Assembly (NCBI RefSeq): GCF_004027225.2
Contig: NW_022651111.1
Coordinates: 1 to 64,000 of the forward strand
DNA from: Strigops habroptila
Lineage: Eukaryota > Chordata > Aves > Psittaciformes > Psittacidae
Reading direction: 5' to 3'
DNA length: 64,000 bases
The first letter of the stretch is position 1; every line of letters starts with the position of its first letter. The notes beneath the pieces are model-generated. The model was given only the letters and a program-made list of their open reading frames with translations, did no database searches and was not told where the DNA came from. The translations under genes were made by a program, and so were the position numbers. Shown piece by piece: positions 12,721 to 22,487 of this stretch.

Positions 12721-12859
12721 CGCGTTGGCGATAAAGGCGTGAATGAAGGTTCAAAAAAGCACAAGTTTTAAGGCAGGATTTCACCAAAAATGAGATATTT
12801 CAAAGGAAAAGAGGGTGGGGGAAGGGAGAGGAGCGTCCCGGGGGGGGATTTGGGGGTTA

Positions 12860-13180
12860 ATTCCTCAAAAATGACATTAATTCCTCATAAATTTTGTTAA
12901 TTCTTCATAAACGTTGTTACATCCTCATAAATTTCATTAATTCTTCGTAAATGTTGTTAATTCCTCATAAATTTCATTAATTCCTCAGAAGTGTCGTTAA
13001 TTCTTCATTAGTTTTGTTAATTCTTCATAAATTTCATTAATTCCTCATAAATTTCGTTAATTCCTCATAAATGTCATTAATTCCTCATAAATGTCGTTAA
13101 TTCTTCATTAATTTTGTTAATTCCTCATAAATTTCTTTACTTCCTCATAAATGTCGTTAATTTCTCCTTGATTTCATTCA
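12860..13180. repeat. AT-rich 20-bp minisatellite
   Basis: Repeats of TTAATTCCTCATAAATTTCA and close variants, an abrupt AT-rich island in GC-rich DNA. 13,190-13,680 continues as T-rich unique sequence in which I see no gene. Confidence 0.9.
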
Positions 13181-13679
13181 TTCTCTTTTACTTCCTCTTC
13201 ACTTCTCTTAAATCCTGTTTTAATTCTTCTCATTTCATTCCAATTTTCTTAATTCCTCTTTTTTCCTTCGATTTCATTATTCCTCTTCTTTTAGTTCTTT
13301 AATTGCATTAATTCTTTTTGAATTTATCACCTTTTTCCCCTGTTTTGGGGGCTTTAAGCATCGTTTTATCAATAGGTTGATTTAACAATTATTTTATAAC
13401 CTTATTTTGAGAAAATGACGTCATTACTTGAGAACATTTAGTGATTTTTAAACAATCTCTTTCCCATATTATAAATTTCTTTTCATTTTATGAATTATTC
13501 TTTATTTTTGTATTTTTCCCATTTTCCCCCTGAATTTTAGCTTTTATTTTAACCATTGGGCCCGTTTTCACCCCAAATTTAAGGCTAAACCCTGAATTTT
13601 TACTGAAAATGGTATTTTGGGGTGAGAAACGCCCATTTTGGGGTCAAAAATGCCCGTTTTGGGTTCAGAAAACGCCCCT

Positions 13680-13880
13680 TTTTTGTATATAAGCCTCCTT
13701 AGCCACAGGACCGGAAGTGCGTCCCTACGGACGCCGCCATGCTGCCGTACAACCCGCAACCAATCAGCTCTCAGCATCCCCAGCTCCACCTCCCCCTGAG
13801 GGCGCCGCCATCTTGCCCCGGGGCCACGTGACCGCCCGCAACCAATCAGGACCAAGTATAGCAAAACCTTTATTATTGAC
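13680..13880. promoter_or_regulatory. Second promoter-like module, resembling the DAXX promoter
   Basis: TATATAA (13686-13692) is followed by GACCGGAAGT (13709-13718), a GCCGCCATG, CCGTACAACC (13745-13754), CCAATCAG (13760-13767), GCCGCCATCTT (13804-13814), a CACGTGAC E-box (about 13826) and another CCAATCAG. Order and orientation of the shared blocks match module 1 at 12.33 kb. I see no coding gene attached. AATAAA on the minus strand (TTTATT on plus, about 13,870) and GTATAAAA at about 13,880 follow. Confidence 0.5.
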
Positions 13881-14049
13881 GTATAAAACAGGGGGGCGGG
13901 GCCTGGGCCCCCCCAAACCTGCCCCATGACCCACCCATAACCCCCCAAATCCCATCTGACTCCCCCCAAACCTGCCCCATGACCCCCCCCAAAGATACAG
14001 CCCTGAATGGGGACCCGAAAAAGGGAACCCCAAAAAGGGGGGACCCAAA

Positions 14050-14560
14050 GCTACAGCTCTGGGGTGCAGGGCCAATAATGGGGGACAATGGGGAGTATTT
14101 GGGGTTCAGGTTGGGTTTGGGGTGCAGATATTGGGGTTTAGGTGGGTTTTGGGGTACAGAGCCCAATGTAATGAGGGTTTTGGGGTGCAGGGCCAATATT
14201 GGGGTTAATGGAGGGTATTTGGGGGTACACGTTAGTTTTGGGGCGCAGATATTGGGGTTTAGGTGGGTTTTGGGGTGTAGAGCCCAATATAATGAGGGGT
14301 TTGGGGTGCTGGGGTGCAGGTATTGGGGTGCAGGGCCAATATTGGGGTGCAATGGGAGATGTTTGGGGGTACAGGTTAGTTTTGAGGTGCAAATATTAGG
14401 GTTCAGATGGATTTTGGGGTGTCGAGCCAAATGTAATGGGGGTTTTGGGGTGCTGGGGTGCAGGTTTTGGGGTGCAGAGCCAATATTGGGGTGCAATGGG
14501 GTGAATTTGGGGGTTCAGGATGGGTTTGGGGTGCAGATGTTGGGGACCCAGGGGGGCATA
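14050..14560. repeat. ~145-bp tandem repeat, right copy
   Basis: GGCCAATATTGGGGT recurs near 14,193, 14,336 and 14,480 (143-144 bp apart). It is the reverse complement of the 11.5-12.0 kb family, including TTACACGTTAG-type blocks. Confidence 0.85.
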
Positions 14561-14569
14561 TCCCGCTCG

Positions 14570-14700
14570 CCTCCAAACTGCACCGCGCCGCGCAGCGATT
14601 GGCCGCGCCCTGGCGAACGCTCCAATCAGCGGGCACTATGCGGCGGAGCTGAACCAATCAGCTGCGAGAAAGTGGGGTAGGGGCGGGACTTAGCGCCGCT
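14570..14700. promoter_or_regulatory. CCAAT-box (NF-Y) cluster
   Basis: One ATTGG and two CCAATCAG boxes within about 80 bases, separated by GCGCC-rich unique sequence and followed by a GGGGCGGGA GC box. Spacing of about 30 bases resembles NF-Y-driven promoters. It may be a distal part of the PHF1 promoter or belong to an unrecognised transcript; no coding exon is seen beside it. Confidence 0.4.
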
Positions 14701-14714
14701 GCCTCCGGGGGTTA

Positions 14715-15010
14715 ACAGTTGGGTAGGGGGGCGGTGGGCGGGGCTTGGGGGCGATGGGCGGGGCCTGCACTTATGGGGGCGTGGTCTGAGAGGAGGGGGC
14801 GTGGGACGGTGTTGCATGGAGGGGGCGTGGCTTGGCTGGCGGGAGGCGTGGCTTGGTTGTGTGAATGGGGGCGTGGCCTGTCGGGGGGGCGTCGCTTGCG
14901 CGATGGGAGTGAATTGGGGGCGTGGCTTGTGCGGTGGGAGTGAATTGGGGGCGTGGCTTGTGCGATGGGAGTGAATTGGAGGCGTGGCTTGGCCGACGGG
15001 GGCGTGGCCA
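14715..15010. repeat. GC-box minisatellite upstream of PHF1
   Basis: About ten copies of GGGGGCGTGGCTTG with GATGGGAGTGAATT spacers; each copy is a potential Sp/KLF site. Confidence 0.85.
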
Positions 15011-15059
15011 AGGGGGCCCGGCGGGGCAGCACCGTGGGGGGGGCACCGGGAGTTGGGGG

Positions 15060-15294
15060 GGGGGGACGACACGACACCATTTTCTCCCCCCCCTTCCTCC
15101 CCCCCCCGCCCCAGTGTCCGGTGCCCCGGGGGGGCCCTGGAGGGGGGGGTCCCCGGTTCCGCCGTCCCTCCGTGCCCCCCCCCATTCCCCCCCCCCACTC
15201 CCCGTTTCGCCCCCCCCCGCTGCCGCCGCCGCTGCTGCGTCACGGCCCCGCGCTGCTGCCGCCGGTTCGGCCCCGCTCGGCCCCGCTGCTGCCG
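15060..15294 (+). other. PHF1: PHF1 5' UTR exon 1 and proximal promoter
   Basis: CpG-rich unique sequence with CGCCGCCGCTGCTGCGTCAC ends in a donor GCCG|GTAAGG (exon end 15294). The next acceptor (CCGTAG, 16040-16041) is followed at once by the PHF1 start codon. The upstream limit of the exon is a guess; no TATA box is seen. Confidence 0.6.
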
Positions 15295-15319
15295 GTAAGG
15301 GGGGGGCCGGGACACGGGG

Positions 15320-15925
15320 CCCCCCCCCGACTGCGTGAGCACCCCCCGGAACGGGACACCCCCCCCTCCCAAAACGGGTCCTCCCCTCCCCCCCCCCCAC
15401 CCTCCAACGGGACCCCCCCCCATCAGTGCCCCCCCCACACTCGGACCCCGCCAAAGCGGGACACCCCCCCCCAGTAACACGGGGACCCCCCCTCAAAGGG
15501 ACACCCCCAAACTGGGACCGCCCCATCGGGACCCACCTTTCGATTGGGACCCCCCCCAAACCGGGACCCCCCCACTCTGTGCTCCCCCCATTCCACGCCC
15601 CCAAACCGGGAACCCCCAAAGTGGGACACCCCCAAACTGGACTCCCCCCATTCCAGACCCCCCCAAACCAGGGCCCCCCCACACTGGGCTCCCCCCATTC
15701 CAACCCCCCAAACCGGGACCTCCCCAAAGTGGGGGCCCCCCAAAGTGGGGCCCCCCCACAATCGGACCCCCCATTCCAACCCCTCCCAAACCAGGACCCC
15801 CTAATGGGGCACCCCCAAACTGGGACTCCCCCAAACCAGAACCCCCCCCCCACTGGGCTCCCCCCATTCCAACCCCCCCAAACCAGGACCCCCCCAAACC
15901 AGGGTCCCCCCGTTCCAACCCCTCC
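15320..15925. repeat. C-rich array in PHF1 intron 1
   Basis: Short units such as CCCCCCAAACCGGGACC and CCCCATTCCAACCCCC fill the intron. Confidence 0.85.
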
Positions 15926-16043
15926 AACCCCACTCCTATGGGGGTGCCCCCCCCATACCCCTTTCCATTGGGGGGGGATGGAGGCCAGATTTTGGGGTCC
16001 CCCCCTCCACCCCCCTTTAACCCCTCCTTACTCCCCCGTAGCC

Positions 16044-19000
16044 ATGGCAACCGAACCGGGGCCCCCCCAACCGCGCCCCCCCCGCTGCCCCCCCCGTTTT
16101 TGGGAGGGTCAGGACGTCCTGGCTCGCTGGACCGACGGCCTCCTCTACCTGGGCACCATCAAAAAGGTGGGTGAACCCCCCCCAAAACACCCCCAAACAC
16201 TCCAACCCCCCCAAATAACCTCCCAAAATGACCCCCCCCCCCACGTTTTGGGGTCCCCCCAGGTCGATCCCGGCCGCCGGGGCTGCCTGGTCCAATTCGA
16301 GGACAATTCCCAATTCCTTGTCTTATGGAAGGACATCAGCCCAGGTACCCCCCCCCCCCTTATTAACCCCCCCCTTTCCTTCATGAATTAACCCTTTCCT
16401 CATTAATTAACCCTTAATTAATCAATTAAACCCCTCATTAATCAACACCCCCCCCCCCTTTTAGCCGCTGTCCCAGGCGAGGATCAATCCTGTTGCGTCT
16501 GCTCCAGCCGAGCCCTGAACCCCCAAAACCTCTTGGTTCGCTGCTCCAAATGCGGCCATGGTTTGTGCCCCCCCCCAAAAAACCCTCTTAAACCCCCCCC
16601 AAAAACCCTCTTAAACCCCCCAAAAACCCTCTTAACCCCCCCTAAAAGCTCTTAAACCCCCTTTAAAAGCTCTTAAACCCCCCCTAAAAGCTCTTAACCC
16701 CCCCCAAATCTCAGCCTACCACCAGCAATGCCACCACCCGGCCGCGCTCCCGGGGGGGCCCTGGATGTGCCGTCGCTGTGTCTTCGCCGTGGCCACCAAA
16801 GTAAGGCTGGATTTGGGGGGGGGGGGTCCAACGGGAAAAGACCATTATTATGGGGGGGGGGGACACGGACACCCCAATTTCTCCTCTTTCCAGAGAGGGG
16901 GGGCCCTCAAGAAGGGTCCCCATGCCAAAGCGATGCTCAGCATGAAGGTGGTGCTGCCCTATCAGTTGAAGGCGTTGGAATGGGACCCCCCCCACCTCGC
17001 CAATCGCCAGCAGTGTTATTGCTATTGTGGGGGGCCCGGAGAGTGAGTAGAACACCCCCCCCCATTGGATTTTGGGGTCCCCCCCACCCCTAAAACCCCT
17101 TTTATCCCCCCTACATCAAGGTGGAACCTGAAGATGCTCCAGTGCCGAGGATGCTCCCAATGGTTCCATGAAGCTTGTACCCAATGTCTGAGCAAACCTC
17201 TGCTCTACGGCGACCGGTGGGTTTGGGGGGGCCCTATTTTTGGGGGGACCCCCCCTTTAGAGCTTCCCTTTACATTTTGGGGGGGGAGTCCCCCACTAAA
17301 ATGAATGGGGTTCAATGCAGGTTCTATGTCTTCGAGTGCTGCGTCTGCACCGGGGGGGCTGAGAGTGTCCGGAGGCTGCCGCTGCGGTGGTGAGGGGGGG
17401 GGAAAGGGGGGACCCCCCCCCCAAATGGGGACCCCCCCCCCCCCAAACAGCATCTATGGGGCATCCCATAAGTAGTACTGGTGGGGGGGGGGGGGGGGCT
17501 CAAATCTAGCACCCCAAAACAGCATCTACGGGGGGAACCTTGCATCTATCAGCACCTATGGGGTGGGGGGACCCCAAACCAGCACCCATAGGGCACCCCC
17601 AATCTGGCACCTATGGGCAGCCCAAAACCAAGCTCTCCCCCCTCCCACCCCCCCCTTATATTTGGGGTCCCCGTCCCCTTATTTCTTAGGGGGTTCCCCC
17701 TATTTTTGGCGTTCCCCCTATTTTAGCCTTACCCCCATATATTGGGGTACCCCCGTTTCCCACCCCCCTATATATGGGGTCCCCCTCCCTCTATCCCTTA
17801 CATATTCCTTGGGGCAATTCCCTCCCTATTGTAACCATCCCCCCTTATTTTTAGTGGGTCCCCCTCTATTTCTCAGGGTACCCCCATATTTTGGGGTCCC
17901 CCTCCCTCTATCCCCCACTAGTTCTTGGGGCAATTCCCCCCTATTTTAGCCATTCCTTCTCTATTTTAGCTATTCCCTTCCCCATTTTAGCCAGTCCCCC
18001 CCCTATTTTTGGGGGTCCCCTCCCCATTTTCGGGGTCCCCCCCCCATTTTCGGGGTCCCCCCCAGGGTGGACGTCGCCCATCTCCTCCTCTACCACCTGA
18101 GTGTGTGCTGCAAGAAGAAGTACTTCGACCTGGAGCGGGAGATCCTGCCCTTCGCCAATGCCAATTGGGATGCGCTGCTGCTGGGCCAGGTTTGGGGGAC
18201 CCCCCCCCTGTACCCCAATACCCGAAGGGGGGGTGATTTAGGGGGGATCCCCCCCCCTTCACACCCTGTTTTCATCCCCACAGCTGGCGGAGACCCCCAA
18301 AGGGGAGCGCTATGGGCTGCTGCTGGGGGCGCTCAGCGCCCATAAGGACAGGTAGGGGGACCCCAATAGTGAGTGACCCCCCCCCCGCACCCCAATAGTG
18401 AGTGAACCCACCCAAGGAACCCCAAACTCTCTTTAGACCCCCCTTTAGACCCCCGAAAGCCCCTTTAGACCCCCCAAAACTCCCTTTAAACCCCCCAAAG
18501 CCCCTTTAGACCCCCCAAACCCCTCTTAGACCCCACAAAACCCCTTCAGACCCCCCCAAACCCCTCTTAGACCCCCCAAACCCACTTTAGACCCCCCAAA
18601 CCCCCTTTAGACCCCCCAAAACCCCCTTTAAACCCCCCAAAGCCCCTTTAGACCCCCCCAAAATCCCTTTAAACCCCCCAAAGCCCCTTTAGACCCCCCA
18701 AAACCCCCTTTAAACCCCCCAAAGCCCCTTTAAACCCCCCAAAATCCCTTTAGACCCCCCAAAACTCCCCTTAGACCCCCCAAAACTCCCTTTAAACCCC
18801 CCAAAACTCCCCTTAGACCCCCCAAACCCCCTTTAAACCCCCCAAAGCCCCTTTAAACCCCCCAAAGCCTCTTTAGACCCCCCAAAAATCGTTTTAGACC
18901 CCCCAAAACTCCCCTTAGACCCCCCAAACCCCCCTTTAAACCCCCCAAACCCCCCTTTAAACCCCCCAAAGCCCCTTTAGACCCCCCAAAAATCGTTTTA

Positions 19001-21827
19001 GACCCCCCAAAACTCTCCTTAGACCCCCCAAACCCCCCTTTAAACCCCCCAAAGCCCCTTTAGACCCCCCCAAACCCCTCTTAGACCCCCCAAAACTCCC
19101 CTTAGACCCCCCAAAACCCCTTCAGACCCCCCAAACGCCCTTTACACCCCCCAAACCCCCCTTTAAACCCCCCAAAGCCTTTTTAGACCCCCCAAACCTC
19201 CCCTTAGACCCCCCAAACCCCCCTTTACACCCCCCAAAACCCCCTTTAGACCCCCCAAAACCCCCTTTAAACCCCCCGAACCCCCCTTTAAACCCCCCAA
19301 AATCCCTTTAGACTCCCCCAAACCCCCCTTTAAACCGCCCGAACCCCCTTTACACCCCCCAAAACCCCCTTTAGACCCCCCAAAACTCCCTTTAAACCCC
19401 CAAAACCCCCTTTAGACCCCCCAAACCCCCCTTTAGACCCCCCAAAATCCCTTTAGACTCCCCCAAACCCCCCTTTAAACCCCCCAAAGCCCCTTTAGAC
19501 CCCCCAAAGCCCCTTTAGACCCCCCAAAATCCCTTTAGACCCCCCAAAACTCCCCTTAGACCCCCCCAACCCCCTTTAGACCCCCCCAAACCCCATTTAG
19601 ACCCCCCAAACCCCCTTTAGACCCCCCAAAACCCCCCTTTAGACCCCCCCAAACCCCTTTGCCCCCCCCCAGGTTCATCTCGGGTCGGGAGATCAAGAAG
19701 CGCAAAGGCCTCTTTGGGCTCCACAACCGGGACCCCCCCCCCGGTGCCCCCCACTTCTATGGGGGGGTCCCCACCAGATCCCAGCACCCCCCCCTCCCTC
19801 CCCGACACCAGGTGAGCATCAATGGGGGGGGTTTGGTGTATTTTAGGGGGTGCCCCCCCATTTTACACCGCCCCCCCATTGAATTGAATGGGGGGGCCCC
19901 CCCAAACTGAGCACCATAAGGAGGGTCTCTTACAGCCCCCCCCCAGCACAGCATAAAGGGGGGTCCCGCCGGAGACCCCCCCCGCGCCGGACCCAGGTGA
20001 GACCCACCCCCAACCAGCACCCCCAGGTTATAGGGGGGGTCCCCCCATATTAAAGCCCCCCCAAACCCCCACCCCAGGGACCCCCCGGTGGCTCCTACAA
20101 CTTCAGAAGGACCGAGGCGCGGTGCCCCCCCAGGTTTGGGGTGCGGGGGGGGGATTGGGGGGGTCTAGGGGGAGTTTTAGGGGGTCTAAAGGGGTTTTTG
20201 GGGGGTCTAAAGGGCTTTTGGGGGGGTCTAAAGGGAGCTTGGGGGGGTCTAAGGGGCTTTGGGGGGGTCTAAAAGGGGTTTTGGGGGCTTTAAGAGGGGT
20301 TTTGGGGGGTCTAAAGGGGGCTTGGGGGGGTCTAAAAGGGGTTTTGGGGGGTTTAAGTGGGGGTTTGGGGGGTCTAAAGGGCGTTTGGGGGGTCTAAAGG
20401 GGGCTTGGGGGGGTCTAAGGGGCTTTTGGGGGGTCTAAAAGGGGTTTTGGGGGCTTTAAGAGGGGTTTTGGGGGGTCTAAAGGGCATTTGGGGGGTCTAA
20501 AGGGGGCTTGGGGGGGTCTAAGGGGGTTTTGGGGGGTCTAAAAGAGGTTTGGGGGGTCAAATGGGGGTTTGGGGGGGTCTAAAGGGGGTTTAGGGGGATC
20601 TAAAGGGGGTTTTAGGGGAGTCTAAAGCGGATTTGGGGGGTTTAAGGGGGTTGGGGGTCTAAAGGGGGCTTGGGGGTGTCTAAGATGGGTTTTGGGGGGG
20701 TCTAAAGCGAGTTTTGGGGTGTCTAAAGGCAGCTTGGGGGGTCTAAGGGAGGTTTTGGGGGCTCTAAGTGGGGATTAGGGGGGTCTAAAGGGGGTTTGGG
20801 GGGTCTAAGGGGGGTTTCGGGGGTTGTGTTATGGGGGGGTCAGTTGTCGCCCCCCCCCCCCCCCCCCGTTGTAACGCGCCCCACAGCGCCCCCATCCGGA
20901 TGTTCGCCTCCTTCCACCCATCGGCCAACACGGCCCCAAGCCTCAGGTGGGCAAAGTGGGAGCAATGGGGCCATACTGGGGGCAATGGGGCCATACTGGG
21001 GGCAATGGGGCCATACTGGGGGCAATGGGGCTATACTGGGGGCAATGGGGCCATACTGGGATGAATGGGGGTCCATCTTGGGAGCAATGGGGCCACACTG
21101 GGAGTAATGGGGCCATACTGGGATGAATGGGGTCCATATTGCTAGCAATGGGGGCCATACTGGGAATGCTGGGGGTCCATATTGGGAGCAATGGGGCCAT
21201 ACTGGGAGCAATGGGGCCACACTAGGATGAGTGGGGTCCATATTGGGAGCAATGGGGCCACACTGGGAGTAATGGGGCCATACTGGGATGAATGGGGTCC
21301 ATATTGGGAGCAATGGGGCCATACTGGGAACAATGGGGCCATATTGGGATGAATGGGGGTCCATACTGAGATGAATGGGGGTCCATATTGGGAGCAATGG
21401 GGCCATACTGGGATGAATGGGGGTCCATACTGGGAGCAATGGGGCCATACTGGGATGAACGGAGCCATACTTGGGGGACTGGGGGCTGTACTGGGGGGAC
21501 TGGGACTCTATAGGACACCCCCCCGGGCTATAGGGGACCCCCCCTGGTCTATATGGCCCCCCCAGGTCCCCTATAGCCCCCCCATAGCCCCCCGTTTCCC
21601 CCCCCCCCAGCTCCAGCCCGGACCCCGAAAGCAGCGACAGCCCCGAGCCCCGCCCCCCGCGCCGCAAGCCCCGCCCCTCCTCTCTAAGCCCCGCCCCCTC
21701 CCCGAGCCCCGCCCCTTCCCCAAGCCCCGCCCCCTCCGCCCCCCCCACGCGGGTCCTGGCGCGCCGCGTGACCCTCGACGGCACCGTCCAATACCTGGTG
21801 GAGTGGGGGGGGGGAGGGATGCTCTAA
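16044..21827 (+). CDS. PHF1: PHF1, PHD finger protein 1 (Polycomb-like, PRC2 accessory)
   Basis: Nuclear accessory subunit that brings PRC2 to H3K36me3 chromatin. Fourteen coding exons: 16044-16166, 16263-16344, 16465-16560, 16715-16800, 16894-17042, 17121-17216, 17321-17389, 18066-18189, 18284-18351, 19673-19811, 19952-19996, 20078-20133, 20887-20946, 21611-21827; 1410 nt, 469 aa, phases close. The Tudor domain (~18-65) keeps cage residues W29, Y35, F53 and F59, equivalent to human W41, Y47, F65 and F71. PHD1 (CCVC...HAYHQQCH...CRRC) and PHD2 ([16 protein letters not shown]...ECCVC) follow, then the winged-helix extended-homology segment ([12 protein letters not shown]...[14 protein letters not shown]). 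The C-terminus ([20 protein letters not shown]) is the PRC2-binding chromo-like segment. The protein is about 100 residues shorter than human, mainly in the linker after the winged helix. The 19952 acceptor was chosen among several AGs because only it restores the basic [12 protein letters not shown] linker. Confidence 0.96.
17400..18060. repeat. Low-complexity array in PHF1 intron 8
   Basis: Degenerate units of GGGGTCCCCCTCCCTCTATC and CCCCTATTTTAGC type. No exon seen between 17,390 and 18,065. Confidence 0.8.
18390..19660. repeat. 20-bp array in PHF1 intron 10 (C-rich strand)
   Basis: About 60 copies of CCCCCCAAACCCCCTTTAGA with small variations. It is complementary to the array at 20,140-20,830. 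Confidence 0.93.
20140..20830. repeat. 20-bp array in PHF1 intron 13 (G-rich strand)
   Basis: About 33 copies of GGGGGGTCTAAAGGGGGTTT, the reverse complement of the intron 10 unit. Confidence 0.93.
20950..21490. repeat. Minisatellite in PHF1 last intron
   Basis: Units of 19-22 bp, GGGGCCATACTGGGAGCAAT and a GGGATGAATGGGGTCC variant. Confidence 0.9.
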
Positions 21828-21934
21828 AGCCCCCTCCCCCCCCAACCCCCAAATTTGGGGGGGGACCCCCACAAAAAATAGGGGGGACCCCCCTTAAAAA
21901 ACCCGCCCCCCCCCATTTTGAGTGGAAAAAAAAG

Positions 21935-21940
21935 TTTATT
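21935..21940 (-). terminator. CUTA: CUTA poly(A) signal AATAAA (minus strand)
   Basis: TTTATT on plus, i.e. AATAAA on minus, about 550 bases past the CUTA stop. It is the nearest minus-strand signal I found downstream of the stop; the space between is C-rich repeat. Confidence 0.6.
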
Positions 21941-22007
21941 TTTATCATTCTTTAAGATATTTAAAGGGGGGGGGGGGGGGAAAGGCCTGGGACACCCCCC
22001 CCCCCAC

Positions 22008-22013
22008 AATAAA
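22008..22013 (+). terminator. PHF1: PHF1 poly(A) signal AATAAA
   Basis: AATAAA 181 bases after the PHF1 stop, the first plus-strand copy in the 3' UTR. It lies beyond the minus-strand AATAAA at 21935-21940, so the two convergent transcripts should overlap. Confidence 0.7.
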
Positions 22014-22039
22014 AAGCTCCAGGGCACCGCAGCCTCTTG

Positions 22040-22480
22040 TGGTCTATGGGGACCCCCCCCTTAATTTGGGGGTCCCCCCCTCAATGTGTGACCCAGCCCA
22101 TTTGGGGACCCCCCATTAGGGGACCCCACCGATACCCCCCCCAATTAGGTGGACCCCCCCATTAGGGGACCCCCCTATTAGGGGACCCCACTAGTTGATA
22201 CCACCCCAATTAGATGGACCCCACAATTAGGGGACCCCCATCCATTGGGGACCCCCAATTGTGCCCCCTCTCCCCAATTAGGGACTTCAGCCCATTTGGG
22301 GACCCCTCATTTGTGGCTCCCCATTTATCCCCCCCATTAGGGGACCCCCCCCCCAATTTGAGGCTCCCCCTATTCATACGTGCCCCCTCCCCAAGTTGGG
22401 ACCCCCTATTTGCCCCCCCCTATTTGGGGACACCCCCTCCCCCCTGTATTTATCCCCCCAAACTTGGGGTCCCCCCCCAT
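22040..22480. repeat. Low-complexity C-rich block between PHF1 and CUTA
   Basis: Degenerate GGGGACCCCCATTAGG-type units in the CUTA 3' UTR. Confidence 0.75.
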
Positions 22481-22487
22481 GTCGGGG

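Noticed and set aside
12400-16040. Search for KIFC1 between DAXX and PHF1
   Set aside because: No kinesin P-loop or switch motifs in any frame.
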